The notes under the pieces are model-generated. The model saw nothing but the letters and a program-made list of their open reading frames with translations, was not told where the DNA came from and searched no databases. Position numbers and translations under genes: made by a program. A DNA stretch of 64,000 bases from Zasmidium citrigriseum (lineage: Eukaryota > Ascomycota > Dothideomycetes > Mycosphaerellales > Mycosphaerellaceae), in the NCBI GenBank assembly GCA_002786025.1, contig NHNW01000053.1:1-64000 (forward strand). The letters are read 5' to 3'. Shown piece by piece: positions 24,580-36,400 of the stretch. Each line of letters starts with the position of its first letter. Within the stretch, counting starts at the first letter, position 1.

Positions 24580-27500
24580 ATTTCTTCCGTAAAGCTACTA
24601 TAGGTTAGGCTTCTACTCGTAGCTCTTCTAAGATATATCCTCTATCTAGCAAAAAGGATATCCCTTAGTTTAAGGGCGATAATACTACTCGCTTTATCGA
24701 ATATATAGAAGAAGAAGTCTTCCCTATATACTACCTAGACGCTACGGATAAGAAGAAAGTATCCTTATTCGTTAAATATACTATCTAAGAATAGTAACAA
24801 GTCTTTAAGTTACTTAACGGGTATAACCCTATTAACCTTCCTATTTTTAAGAAGTCTATTAAGCGCTTTTACGCGGATAAAGATATTAACGCTTAGATAA
24901 AGACTCGAGACTTCTTATATACTCTTAGCGAGAGGAAGTACCCTAATCTTAAGAGTCTCGAACTTAGCCTAAGCTACTATAAAATATACGAGTAATAGGT
25001 TACTAACTATAATAGCTATACTAAGACCTACTACCTTCTTAAGATAATCTAGTCTTATCCTATTATTTAAGAATATATTATAGAGAAGTACGAGATCGAC
25101 CCGAACGAGTCTAGCTCCTTCTTATACTTCGATAGGGTATACTAGATAGCCGTTAAGAAGGTTAGGCTTATCTAGGATACCGACTAATTCGCTAGTAAGG
25201 AACCTCTTCTAAGTACTTCTATTATTTAAGACAAGCTCTTTACTAACGCTAAAGCTAGATCTAAGGGCTAACGGTTAAAGGATTCTAAGGCTAAGACGAT
25301 TAGTAAGTATATTAACGGCGAGCTAACTAAGTAAATATATAAGATAGCCTTAGTAGTAATAGACTTAGTAGAGTACTAGTCTAGAAGGTATTAAGCTAAG
25401 CCTCCTATTGTCTACGCCTATACTAGTAACTTCCCTTAGAATAGAGGGAATAATAATAATAGTACCTAGAACCGTAGATAAGCTTCTACTAGTACTAGAG
25501 GGCGATACTATTACTTCTACTATAATCCTTCCTATCTTAAAGCTAACTATATCGTTTAGAATTACTAGATTCGTTCTAGCTACCTTAATAATAATAATAA
25601 CGACTATAAGTAGTACTTTAGCCGCTAGAACGATATTAATAAGAAGCCTATAAATCCACCTTTTAGTACTAACCCTTAGCTTCTATAGGCTTTTATTCTA
25701 TAGAAGAAGCTCCGTATCGAACTTAATAAGCCTAACTTAGAATATACCCCTAATAGGAACTCTTAGTTTAAGTAGGTACTATTACTATAACTCCGCTCTA
25801 GTAGAGATATATCTAATATCGCCTTAGTTCTATATAAGCTAAATAATAATAGTAACTAGGCTAACCTAGACTATAAGCTACTTTCTATTATAACCGTTCC
25901 TAAGAAGACTCTACGCTAGCTAGCTAATAAGGAAGCCGTAGCTAACTTTACTACTTAGAACTAGGCCGCGGGTACTAACTCTAATAGTATAGTTAATACT
26001 CGCGCTACTTAGGTTCTATCTTACTAAGACTCTCTAAAGATATAAAACTAAGTTATTAGAGAAGTTACGCTTATATCTAACCTTCTAGTAGTCGCTACTT
26101 ACTCTTTCGAGCTTAGCTATAGGCAAGAGTATAGCTTCGAAGAAACTAAGGGTAATAAAGTAGATAGCTAGTATAGAGTATATAATAATATAGCCGTACG
26201 TATCTATACTAGTAATATAGAAGCTATTAAGAAACCTCTACGCGTTCTTCGAGGAGTTAAGACGCCTAGTAAAGCTCTAGTTAGTATTAAAAAGTCTACT
26301 ACTACTAATAAGGAGAACGAGTTACCTATAATTAGTAACCTTACTAACGAGAGGTAAGCTACCTTATAGAGAGAGGCTACCGCCGCTCTAAGACTTCTAG
26401 TTACTACTAGTACCTCTACTATAGCGTAAGGACGCTCTAATAATACTACTATAGAGAGCTAGAATACTACTAGCCGCTCTTAGGCCTAAGATAATTCTAA
26501 TAACGATAATAAAGCTAAGGAGATTCCTCGTAACCCTCTAAAGAAGATACCTACTCGTAATCTACCTATTACTAGTAAAGGAAAGCCTACTACTATATAA
26601 TAAGGTATTACTATCTAGAAGATCGCTAATCCGGAGAAGGCTATTAGAGGGTTTATTTATAATAAAGCAATTTAGCTTTCCCTATACTAGGCTCTAATTC
26701 TAATACTATCGCTCTAAGAGTTCTTTACTAAGAGAGTATCGACGGATTAGGAGGATATTTACTAAGAGCTAGCTAAACTAGTTAGAGAAGATATTATAAC
26801 CGTTACTAGTAAAGTTTATACTACTCGAGAGTATATTACTAATACTAACGAGGCTAAGAAGATAGATAAGAAGGCTATTAGGTTCCCTACTATTCTAGTT
26901 ATTTCTAGTTACTTCTATAGTATTAATAGTAACGCTAGAGAGGATAGCGATAATTCCTAGGACGACTATAAAGTTAATAAGTTAATACGAGAGCTTAGCT
27001 TTAATAATAATTCGGATTCCTCTACTAATAAAGAAGAGGAGATCCTTATCTATACTAGAGATACTACTTACTCTCTTACTAGCGTAGTCTATTAGTTTAA
27101 CTAGGGAGACGGGCTTACTATCGACGTACTTAACTTCTCTACCTCTACTAAGGAAATAAGATAGGCTAATACTTCTAGGATATAGGCTATAGATAACGTT
27201 ATTACTAGAGAGAGTCTTCTAAAGAACTATCTTAGTATTCCGAGTCCTAAGGTAGAGGCTCTTATTAGTACTATGCGCTAAGCGCTTCTAGCTATTATCG
27301 ACGAAGGATCTAAGGCGAATATTATTAGCTTCGAGTACGCCCTTAAGGTAGGTATAGCTATTATAAAGGGTATTCGTATAAGGATATCTAGCGCTACTAG
27401 GGATACTATATACGTATATATCTACCGCGAAGCGCTAGTTACTATATATAGAGTTACCGTTACTATTCCCTTTATAATCTAGAATAATAAGAATACCCTA

Positions 27501-27690
27501 ACCTTACTTAGACGCCCTTAGGCGCGTAAAGTTTGCCTAGTAAGTACTAACTATAATAATAGATCCTAGGAAGGTAAGATCTCTAGTCTTAAGATAGGTA
27601 GTTCTACTATTAAGTTCCGCGCTATTCTACTAAGTAGACTAACTTACTATACTATCGAATACTAGAGTAACCCGTCGGGAAAAGCCTAAG
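24580..27690 (+). pseudogene. gag: Decayed Gag-protease of element C
   Basis: One frame (codon starts divisible by three) reads from about 24580 to about 27690. The N-terminal part contains DIP-stop-FKGDNT and a helical region as in fungal Gypsy capsids. At about 25509-25550 a nucleocapsid knuckle reads YYFYYNPSYLKANY, exactly a C-x2-C-x4-H-x4-C pattern with every Cys and His turned to Tyr. A long Ser/Thr/Asn-rich linker follows. The aspartic protease reads AIIDEGSKANIIS near 27294, with the D-x-G-S catalytic loop preserved. The same frame runs through Gag and protease; RT is in another frame. A short open stretch in a different frame at 25408-25653 is a by-product. Confidence 0.8.
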
Positions 27691-30600
27691 CGAGTCTACT
27701 ACTAGTAGCGAACTCGCGTAGTCTACCTCTACCTTAGTACTAGCTAAGCTCCCTAATTCGCCTAAGTCCTCGTCTTCTCTAGATCTTAACGCTCCTAAAT
27801 AGCTCCCTACTTAGATCCTTTTACGATCCTTAGCTTCCTACGCTATCTCTAGTATAGATTCTTAGCCTTCCTAGACTCTTCCTAAGTATCTTACTCGACT
27901 TAATGTAGAATCCTATCTTATTCCTAGGGAATATATCCGTTACGATACCTACTATTACCTACGAGCTCTAGAAGCGCTTAATCTAGTAGAGAACTATCCT
28001 CGTATTCTATTAGATCTCGAATTTTAGTCCTAGCCTAGCTCTCCTCTCTTTCTACTATTTCCCTATTATAATTTTAAGTCTACGGACGAGGATTCCTAGC
28101 CGCGGCCTATATCTAGTACTATTAAGCTAATAGACTTAATTAACGCTTTTAAATAGATTCCTAAAATTCGTCTAGACTTAGGAGAAGAATATTACCTACT
28201 AATAGTATTAGGTAAACTCTTTCTAGTATCCCTAGGAGAGAATTTAGTATAGCTATTTAACGATATCCTATAGTAAGTACTAGTATATACCTATTCTCTT
28301 ATAGGATCTAATATTAAGGATTTAATCTAAGAATCCTATAATACTAACTAGTCTCTCTCTAACGACGACGCCGAATTTGTCGAAGATAGTAATAGTAGAG
28401 TTTCCTATAAAGACTACTTTCTAGTTCGCCTCGAGGAGCGCGAGGTAGAAAAGGAAAAAGAGGAGGAATTTTTCCTCTATAACGAACTAGAATCCTAAGC
28501 GTCTATTACTAATATAAACCTTACGTAAGTATATAAAGAGCGCGAGAACCGCTTCTAGCGTAAGCGCGATACTAGTAAAGATAAAATTATTTATATAGGT
28601 ATAGTAAGAATAGGCTTACCTAAACCCTTCTAGTTATAGGAGTATATTTATAAGCCGAGTATAGATCTAGCTAACCTAGAATCCTTCTTAGACAAGGACG
28701 ATAAGGTAAAGAAGCCTTACTTAAAGTAGCGCCTTAAGGAGATAGAAGACTATATTAAGGAGGAGATTCTCGTACTTCCCTAGGTAGACGAAGATCTAAT
28801 ACGTCCTAAAAGTAAAGCTATAAGGATAGGTACTATAACGTTATTTTCCTTATTTCGCGTAGTACGCAAAGAATAGTTTAATTACGTACTAGGCTTAACC
28901 CTATATACCTTATACCTACCTAGATTAACTCGATACCCTAACGTCTTACCTATTAGCTAGAATAGACTATCGTTACTAGACGCTAATACTACTAGCTATA
29001 TCCTTTCTAATCCTAACTACCTAGAGGGACCTACTAATAGATTAATCTATATTCCCTTCGCGCTAAGATCTTAGCCTACTACTAGACGATTTATATAGAC
29101 TAGAATCTAAAGTAGGATATTATATATATCTTACTTCGGATATACTATAAAGCTATCTCGTAACCCGGCTATTATAAGGAAGCCTCTTCCCTAAGGACTA
29201 ATTACGGTCCCTATATAACTTAACGCCTTTACTATATATAAGAGAAGAGATAAGAAGGTTAGGCCTATACCTACTCCTATATCTAACTTAGAAACTATAC
29301 TAGTATATAGTAATATTAACTAGAAGAAGGATTACTTAGTAAGGGAAGCTACTATACTACTAGAGACTAGCCCCTATAACGACGTCTTCCTTATTAAGAA
29401 GTTCTCTAATATCCCTTATAGAGAGAGACTTACCTAAGAAAGACTTAGTAGTATTAAGCCTAGGATTACTCTTACTAACGAAGAAATAGACCTATTTAGG
29501 GAGATACTCTTTAACTAAGAGAATACTCTATCTTAGACCTTTAGCGAGATTAGATAGATATATCTAGACGTTATTCCTTCTTAGGTAATTAGGACTATTC
29601 CTTATTAAGCCTAGGTACCTAAATACGGGTATAAGATTCTAAAGTCCCTAGAGCCTATTATTAATAATATACTTCGTAAGAGGATTAAGAATAGTATTCT
29701 AGAATATAGTAAAAGCTCTTACTCTAATAACTAGTTTATTATTTCTAAGAGCGTCCCTAGGAAATACTAGCTTATTAATAATACTTAATAAATTAATCGG
29801 GTTACTATTAGGGACGTATATATCCCTCTAGAAACGGATACCTTCTTAGAAGACTTTACCTACCTTAGATACTTTAGTCTCGTTAATCTTTATAGTAGCT
29901 ACGACTAACTTCTACTCGCTAAAGAATCTCGAGACCTTATAGCTTTCTAGACTCCTTTTAGACTTTTTCGGATAATAACCCTACCTTAAGGAGGTACGAA
30001 CTCGGTCGCTTAGTTTTAACGGGCTCTCTACTATATTATTTTAGATTATATTATATATACTATAAGAGTTTTCGTTAATAACGTTAGTATTAAGAGACCT
30101 TCTTATTATATTAAAGAAGAGTTTATCGCTCCTAGACTTCGTAACTAGGTAGTTATAGCTATTTAGACTTTAGATAACGTTCTTACTAATCTTAAACGAG
30201 CTAGCTTAACTATTACTCTAGTAAAGTCTTACTTCCTTTACGAATCTACTAAGGTCGTTAGGTACGTCTATAGTAGCGAGGGGAGGTATCCTAATCTATC
30301 TCGTATTAATAAGATTATTAACTAGCCTATTCCTTTAAACGCTACTAAAGTTCGCTCTTTCCTTAGAGTTTACGTATTCTACTAGATCTAGATTCCTCGA
30401 TATATAATTATCTTCTCGCTTCTCTATAATCTTATTAAAGTTAAGAAAATAGAGGAAGGAAAGACTACTTTTATCTAGAGTATTCTTAGTAATTATGCCT
30501 TTAAATCTTTAAAGTATCTTCTTACTACGGTACTAGTTCTAGTATCTCTCGATTATAGCCTATATAGTAGCCTAATTATTCTTTCTATTAATATAAGTAG

Positions 30601-31565
30601 AGCTAGCTAGGGAGCCGTCCTATAGTAAATAGATAAGAATAGTAAGAGGTACCTAGTTAGATACGAGAGCGGAGTCTAGAGTAAAGGATAACTAAAGCTC
30701 GACGCTAGATATAAAGAATATAGAGCCGTCCTTAACGTTCTTAAGAAGCTTAAGCTATACCTCTAGAGAGTCTACTTTCTACTAGAACTAGACGCCTAGA
30801 CTCTAATTTACTAGCTTAATATAGTATATTCTAATCTACTAAACGTAGCTCTTACTCGCTAGATCGCCTAGATTAGGCTCTTCGACTTTAAGATCGTTTA
30901 CGTTTCTAGTAAGAAGTATACGGCTATAGATAGACTCTCTCGTAGGCTAGCGACGCCTTAAGATCTTAGCGAGATTATTTAAGATAATAACGTTAAGGAA
31001 ATAATCGACTTAGCTTTCTTTAATATCTTAGTCTATAACGCTTCTTTCCTAGATATTAACTCTATAGTAATCTAGTACCCTAACTTAATACTTTTAGAGG
31101 ATATAGACGTAGACTTTAAAGACTATATTAACCTCTCTAATATTAATATACCTAATATAGTTATATCTATACCTATTACGGTTACTAAGGATCGCTAAGA
31201 GACTCCTAAAGCTAGTCCTTCGAACTATTAAGAAACTTAATACCTAGGACTAGGCGATCTTCTAGCTAGGCGATTCCTTAATAGAGACTATAGCGATAAC
31301 TCTTATAATATCGCTTTCTTTAAAGTAACTAGTTAGCGCCTAGTACGAGTTAAGTCCTTAGACTTCTACTACTAGAAGATCCGTACTACTAGGTACTTAG
31401 TTAGGAACTAGAAGCTCTTTTTCTAGGCTATGTATAATACCCTACTATAGGTAGTAATTAATAACCTAGCTACTTAGAAGAGAATTTTCGAGTCTCTTTA
31501 CGATTAACGAGGCTATAAGGGACGGGAGGCTACTCTTATAGCAATTAGAGCTCGATACTACTAGA

Positions 31566-31692
31566 CTAGTATAACGAGAGATATTAAGAACTAAGTTTAA
31601 GTATATAAAGTCTATAAGAAAGACTATAAGGATTAATAGTTCTCGCTAGCTCGATACTCGTAGTAAGCCTTCGTTAGTACTAGATAGGGCGT
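31566..31692 (+). repeat. 127-bp sequence repeated across the gap (left)
   Basis: Identical base for base to 31733-31859 and ending exactly at the N run. It codes for part of the element C pol in the normal frame. The arrangement suggests two contig ends that share an overlap and were not merged. Confidence 0.95.
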
Positions 31693-31732
31693 NNNNNNNN
31701 NNNNNNNNNNNNNNNNNNNNNNNNNNNNNNNN
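31693..31732. other. Assembly gap of 40 N
   Basis: A run of 40 N. Both flanks carry the same 127 bases. Removing the gap and one copy deletes 167 bases from the pol frame. Confidence 0.98.
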
Positions 31733-31859
31733 CTAGTATAACGAGAGATATTAAGAACTAAGTTTAAGTATATAAAGTCTATAAGAAAGACTATAAGGAT
31801 TAATAGTTCTCGCTAGCTCGATACTCGTAGTAAGCCTTCGTTAGTACTAGATAGGGCGT
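31733..31859 (+). repeat. 127-bp sequence repeated across the gap (right)
   Basis: It begins exactly after the N run and is identical to 31566-31692. Probably not a real duplication. Confidence 0.95.
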
Positions 31860-31987
31860 CGATATTATATAAGTAGACGATAAAGGAAGCCTTATAGTCG
31901 TAGTTAAGTATCTTAGTAGCTAGGCTAAGGCTAAGGTCGTCTATTACGCTAGCAACTAGGTTACAGCTCTAATAGTTACTAATTTTC

Positions 31988-32218
31988 TATAAGGCTAGCT
32001 TTACTCTACTAAGGTTAGACCTATAGGTGCCTTAGGCGATAAGCCCGCGGAGCGCTAGCTTAGCGCCTATAGTACTTTTTATATAGCGCTTTAGATACTC
32101 TTCCTTCCTTAGTTGTTAGTCTAAGTCGTATCGGAGGGATACCTTTACCTACTATCGTTTCTATAGCTATTCGCTCTCGTTACGTAACCTAGCCTATATA
32201 TCTAGGTAAAGCCTAATA
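31988..32218 (+). repeat. 5' LTR of copy B (231 bp)
   Basis: It starts tataaggc and ends gcctaata. It is followed by ttctaacaactctatatcc, where a tRNA primer site would lie; the tRNA cannot be assigned after RIP. Confidence 0.95.
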
Positions 32219-32264
32219 TTCTAACAACTCTATATCCGTTCGGATCTAGCTATACGGCGTAACG

Positions 32265-33446
32265 ATAGCTATAAGACGGTAGAGAGGCGGTAATACGCCT
32301 ACTCTAAACCCTAGCTCTAACCCGGACGAGTAACTCTAAGATATTAAAGAATAGCTAGAGCTCGACTAACCCTAAGATAAACCGCCGCTAGTACTACCGC
32401 TTACCGCTAACGATATCCGGGCTATTATCGAAACTATACTCGCCTAGGGCTAAGTAGCCGTAGGTACTAAACGCCTACGAGCGCTATCTAATAGCGACGA
32501 CGAACTATAGTCTTTAAGCTAGTAGGCTAATACGATAGGCCGTACCCTACTAATCCCGACTACCTACGACCCTCTTAAAGATAGCGAAGATAAGGATACA
32601 CGATAGGTTCTCCCTATAGAGACGAGGATATAACTTATTACGCTCGAGAGGAACCTACGCCCTAGCGTACTAAAGGATTTTAGCGGGGGTAATATCGCCG
32701 CTACGAAAGAGTTTATTAGATCGTATAATATAGTCTTTACTATATAACCTTATATCTACTACTTCTTACGAGAGCGATACGCCTATACTATCTCGTATCT
32801 TAAGGGACGAGTAGCTACTAATTAGGACTCCTTCGTATCGACGGAGGGATAAGAGCGATAACGCTAGTCTATCCTATGTACCTAGCTTATAGACTAAGTT
32901 AAGGACCCTATTAATCGATCGATAGATTTCGCGGTCTAGCTCTTTACGTATAAGTAAGGTATTAGCTAGCGAGTCGCTAACTTTACTATATACCTAGAGA
33001 ATCTAGAACGAGAAGTCGATATAGAACCGTTTACGGAGAAATAGCGGTTATACCTACTTATCGCTAGTATTACCTAGGCTTTACGAACGGAACTCCTTCG
33101 CTAGGGATCTCTCCTACTTAAGAGGATAGAACTCCTTCTACTTCTCTCCTATCTTAAAGGAATACTCTACTAACCTTCGTAAGATAAGGATAAAGACAAG
33201 GATAAGAAACTAAACCCTAGGGGTAACGCGAGTAGCTTAGGGAACAAACCTCCTCGCCGCTAAGGTAATAATCGCCCGTAGTTTACCCTACGTACGAATA
33301 ATAGACCCTAGCAAGGAGCTAGCGCTTCGAACGCGAACTATATACCTATTAGGAACTAGAATTAGGATAATACCTACTTTAACTACGGTAAACTAGGCTA
33401 CTAGGCTAAGGACTACCGCTAACCGAAAAAAGACTAGTCCTAGTTA
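32265..33446 (+). pseudogene. gag: Decayed gag of copy B
   Basis: The frame starts at an ATA (former ATG) 46 bases inside the LTR and runs about 390 codons. It begins with basic residues, then an acidic/proline stretch, then the helical capsid-type region (KDFSGGNIAATKEFIRSY). A basic low-complexity segment with repeated DKDKDK near 33185 precedes the zinc knuckle at 33375-33416. The knuckle reads YFNYGKLGY-stop-AKDY, which is C-x2-C-x4-H-x4-C with Cys and His as Tyr. The true gag stop cannot be told from RIP stops. Pol follows in the -1 frame. Confidence 0.88.
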
Positions 33447-36400
33447 CTACTACCTCTACGTACCTAGGACTAGAAGAACCGAAGGAGGAAGCTAGTAAGC
33501 CGCTAGTTTTACGCTACGTTTATACTAACGTCGAGCTTAGTTAAGACGACGCTACTCCTTCTATTAAGGCTTCCGGACTTATAGACTTAGGAGCCGACTA
33601 TAACTTTATATTATAGAAGTTAGTACTATCGTACCGCCTTTATATCGATAGGTACTCGATTATAAGGGCGCGGACTATCTTTAATTAGGAATATCGATCT
33701 CTAGGTATATACTGCCTTAATATTAGAACCTCTAATAGTACTAACTAGAAGCTAGATAGCCGCTAGCGTTTCGAAGCCGTTAAGATAGATAAACCTTCTA
33801 TCCTTCTAGGCCGCCTATAGTTATTCTAATATAACCCTATTATCGACTAGAGGAACGCGACTTTCCGGTTCCCCGATAGCGGATAGAAAGTAGTTATTAT
33901 AGACCCCGAAGATTTCGCTATTAAGATCGAAGGCGAACTATATATATATACTATCGTCCTAGACTAGCGTAATATAGACGACGACGACGGACCGCTAGAT
34001 ATACGACTAGTCCCCGCTTAGGCTAAGGACTACGCGGATATCTTCGACTATAAGAAGGCTACCTCTATACTAGATAGTATACCTTACGATTATACTATCG
34101 AGGTATAAGACGGTAAGTCGCCGCCGTACGGACCGATTTACCCCTTAAGTTCGGAATAGCTTAAAGTTCTTCGAGTATATATACTCGAGAACGTAAAGCT
34201 AGGTAGACTCTAGCCTTCTACTAGCTTAGTAGGAGCCCCTATCCTTTTCGTCCCTAAGAAGGATAGCGGCCTACGACTCTACGTCGACTATCGCGGTTTA
34301 AATACGATTACTACTAAGAATAGGTACCCCCTTCCCTTAATTTCTAAACTACTTAATAGGTTATAGGGTACTAAGTACTTTACGAAGATCGACCTCCGTA
34401 ATACTTACTATCGTATTTATATCCGCCTAGGCGATAAGTAGAAGATAGCTTTCCGCTATTAATACGGCTACTTTAAGTACGTTATTATACCCTTTAGCTT
34501 AGCTAACGCGCTAGCTACCTTTTAGGCGTATATAAACTAGTACCTTACTAGATTAGTAGATAACTTCTATATTATCTACCTTAATAATATTCTTATCTAT
34601 AGCTTAACGCTAGAGGAATACTAGCGATATATTAGGGAGGTCCTAGCGAGGCTACGTAAGTATAGCTTATATACTAAACCCTCGAAGTATACTTTCGAAG
34701 TTTAGAAGATCGACTTTCTAGGATATATTATAATACTAGAGGGAATCTCGATAGAACCCGAGCGTATTACGAGTATCCTCGAATAGCTTACTCTAATAAA
34801 CCTCTAAGAGCTATAGGTATTCCTAGGCTTTACGAACTTCTACCGCTAGTTTATCGAAGGCTATACGCGAGTAGTAGGGCTAATAATAGACCTCCTCGTA
34901 ACCTCGAAGAAGGGGACGACTTATTTTCCTATAGGCAAAGAAGCTCTTAAAGCGTTTTAGGCGCTTAAAACCCGCTTTACGATAGCGCCTATCCTAGCCT
35001 ACTTCTTAAAGGATATAGATACGAGGATCGAGACTAACGCCTCTACCTTCGCTATCTTAGGTATTCTAGTATAGCTCGTATCGACGGATAAACGATAGCT
35101 AAACGATAAATACTAGTATCTAATCGTATATTACTCCTATAAGATAAAGGGAGCCGAATTAAGGTATTATACCTACGATTAAGAGCTTCTCGCTATCGTC
35201 GAGAGTATAAGATACTAGCGTTAATACGTCTTATCTTATAAGGACGTTATTCCTATAATTACGGATTACGATAACCTTAAGTACTTTCGTACTACGAAGA
35301 CGCTATCTTCTCGCTAGGCTAGATATAGCGAAGAGCTCGCGTAGTATAATATTTAGATTATCTACCGCTAAGGGAAGAAGAACCCTATAGATAGACTCTC
35401 GCGACGCCTCGACTATAAGCTAGAGGATCGCGTAGAAGTAACTACGACGATATTACTAATCCTATAAAGTATAATCTACGGAGAACGGGACGCTAACGTA
35501 AACTTAGCGGTTACCTAGGGTTAAGCCTAGTCTCTAGATTCTCTTTTACGTACTACTAGTAGTAAGGAAGGGCCGTAAGTAGTCTAAGCGTTTAACGAGT
35601 ATAAAACTTGGAATATTAACGTAAACTTAGCGATTACCTAGAGTTAAGCGTAGTCTCTAGATTCTCCTTTACGTACCGCTAGTAGTAAGGAAAGACCGTA
35701 GGAGGTCTAAGCGCTTAACGAGTATAAAACTCTCGCTTAGCGACTAAAGTTTTCTAATCGATAGGCGTATACCTCTAGAATAAACGAGCACCTCTCGGTC
35801 CGCTAGAGGGTAGCTTAGATAGACGGCGAGCCGCTAGAGGAGCGAACGATAAACGACGGATAGTCGTTAGGCTCGATTATAGCCTTATAGGAAGAGACTA
35901 GGTTAGGCTCTACTATAGTACCCCTAATTCTAGGCGATTAGCGTTACGATAGTAATACGCTAGGGTTACGAAGTAACGCCTACGGGAGTATAAAAGCTTC
36001 TAGTACTAAGGGATTAATATCTACTATACTAACTCGAAGAGACGGGAAGGCGCCGTCGACTCGCGTTAGTTACGCTAGGTATACTTCGAGAAGGAGAGCG
36101 ATAGAGTACGTAAAGGGAGAAAGCTATTACTCGGATATACTATTAATATTATTAACGCTAATTAAAGAGGCCTAACGGAGGGACGCCTTCGCTCTTAAGA
36201 AGTTAAGATAGCTTAACGCTAGGGAAGAGTAGATAGAGTCGGCTAGCGTATCGCTAGCGTAGAGCCTAAGCCGCGATAGCGTACTTCTCGCTAATAGCCT
36301 CGTATTTATCCCTAAGAATCTAGCTCTAAAGGCTAAGATTATAGAACGTAACTATAATAATCCTAGCGCGGGTTACTTTAGAGAAGCTAAGTTAGAGAAG

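Larger units (their letters stand above)
27690..31982 (+). pseudogene. pol: Decayed pol of element C, RT-RNase H and start of integrase
   Basis: The readable frame is -1 relative to Gag-protease, starting near 27690. A long acidic linker precedes RT (about 29600-30200), which contains the recognisable blocks ESRDLIAF-stop-TPF and GGTNSVA. The catalytic box near 30068-30085 reads VFVNNV in place of F-x-D-D: both Asp are Asn. RNase H follows to about 31100, then the N-terminal part of integrase. Copy B interrupts the integrase after 31987, and the frame resumes at 39552. The 40-N gap and the duplicated 127 bases lie inside this frame. Confidence 0.85.

Noticed and set aside
25408..25653. An 81-codon open stretch on the plus strand starting with ATG
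   Set aside because: It is in a different frame from the Gag of element C that covers the same bases, and that other frame carries the zinc knuckle pattern. The Ile/Leu/Thr-rich sequence is a by-product of Asn/Asp/Tyr codons read out of frame.
31566..31859. A genuine 127-bp direct duplication in pol
   Set aside because: The identity is perfect although all other repeats here differ by RIP changes, and both copies abut the N run exactly. Unmerged contig ends explain this better.
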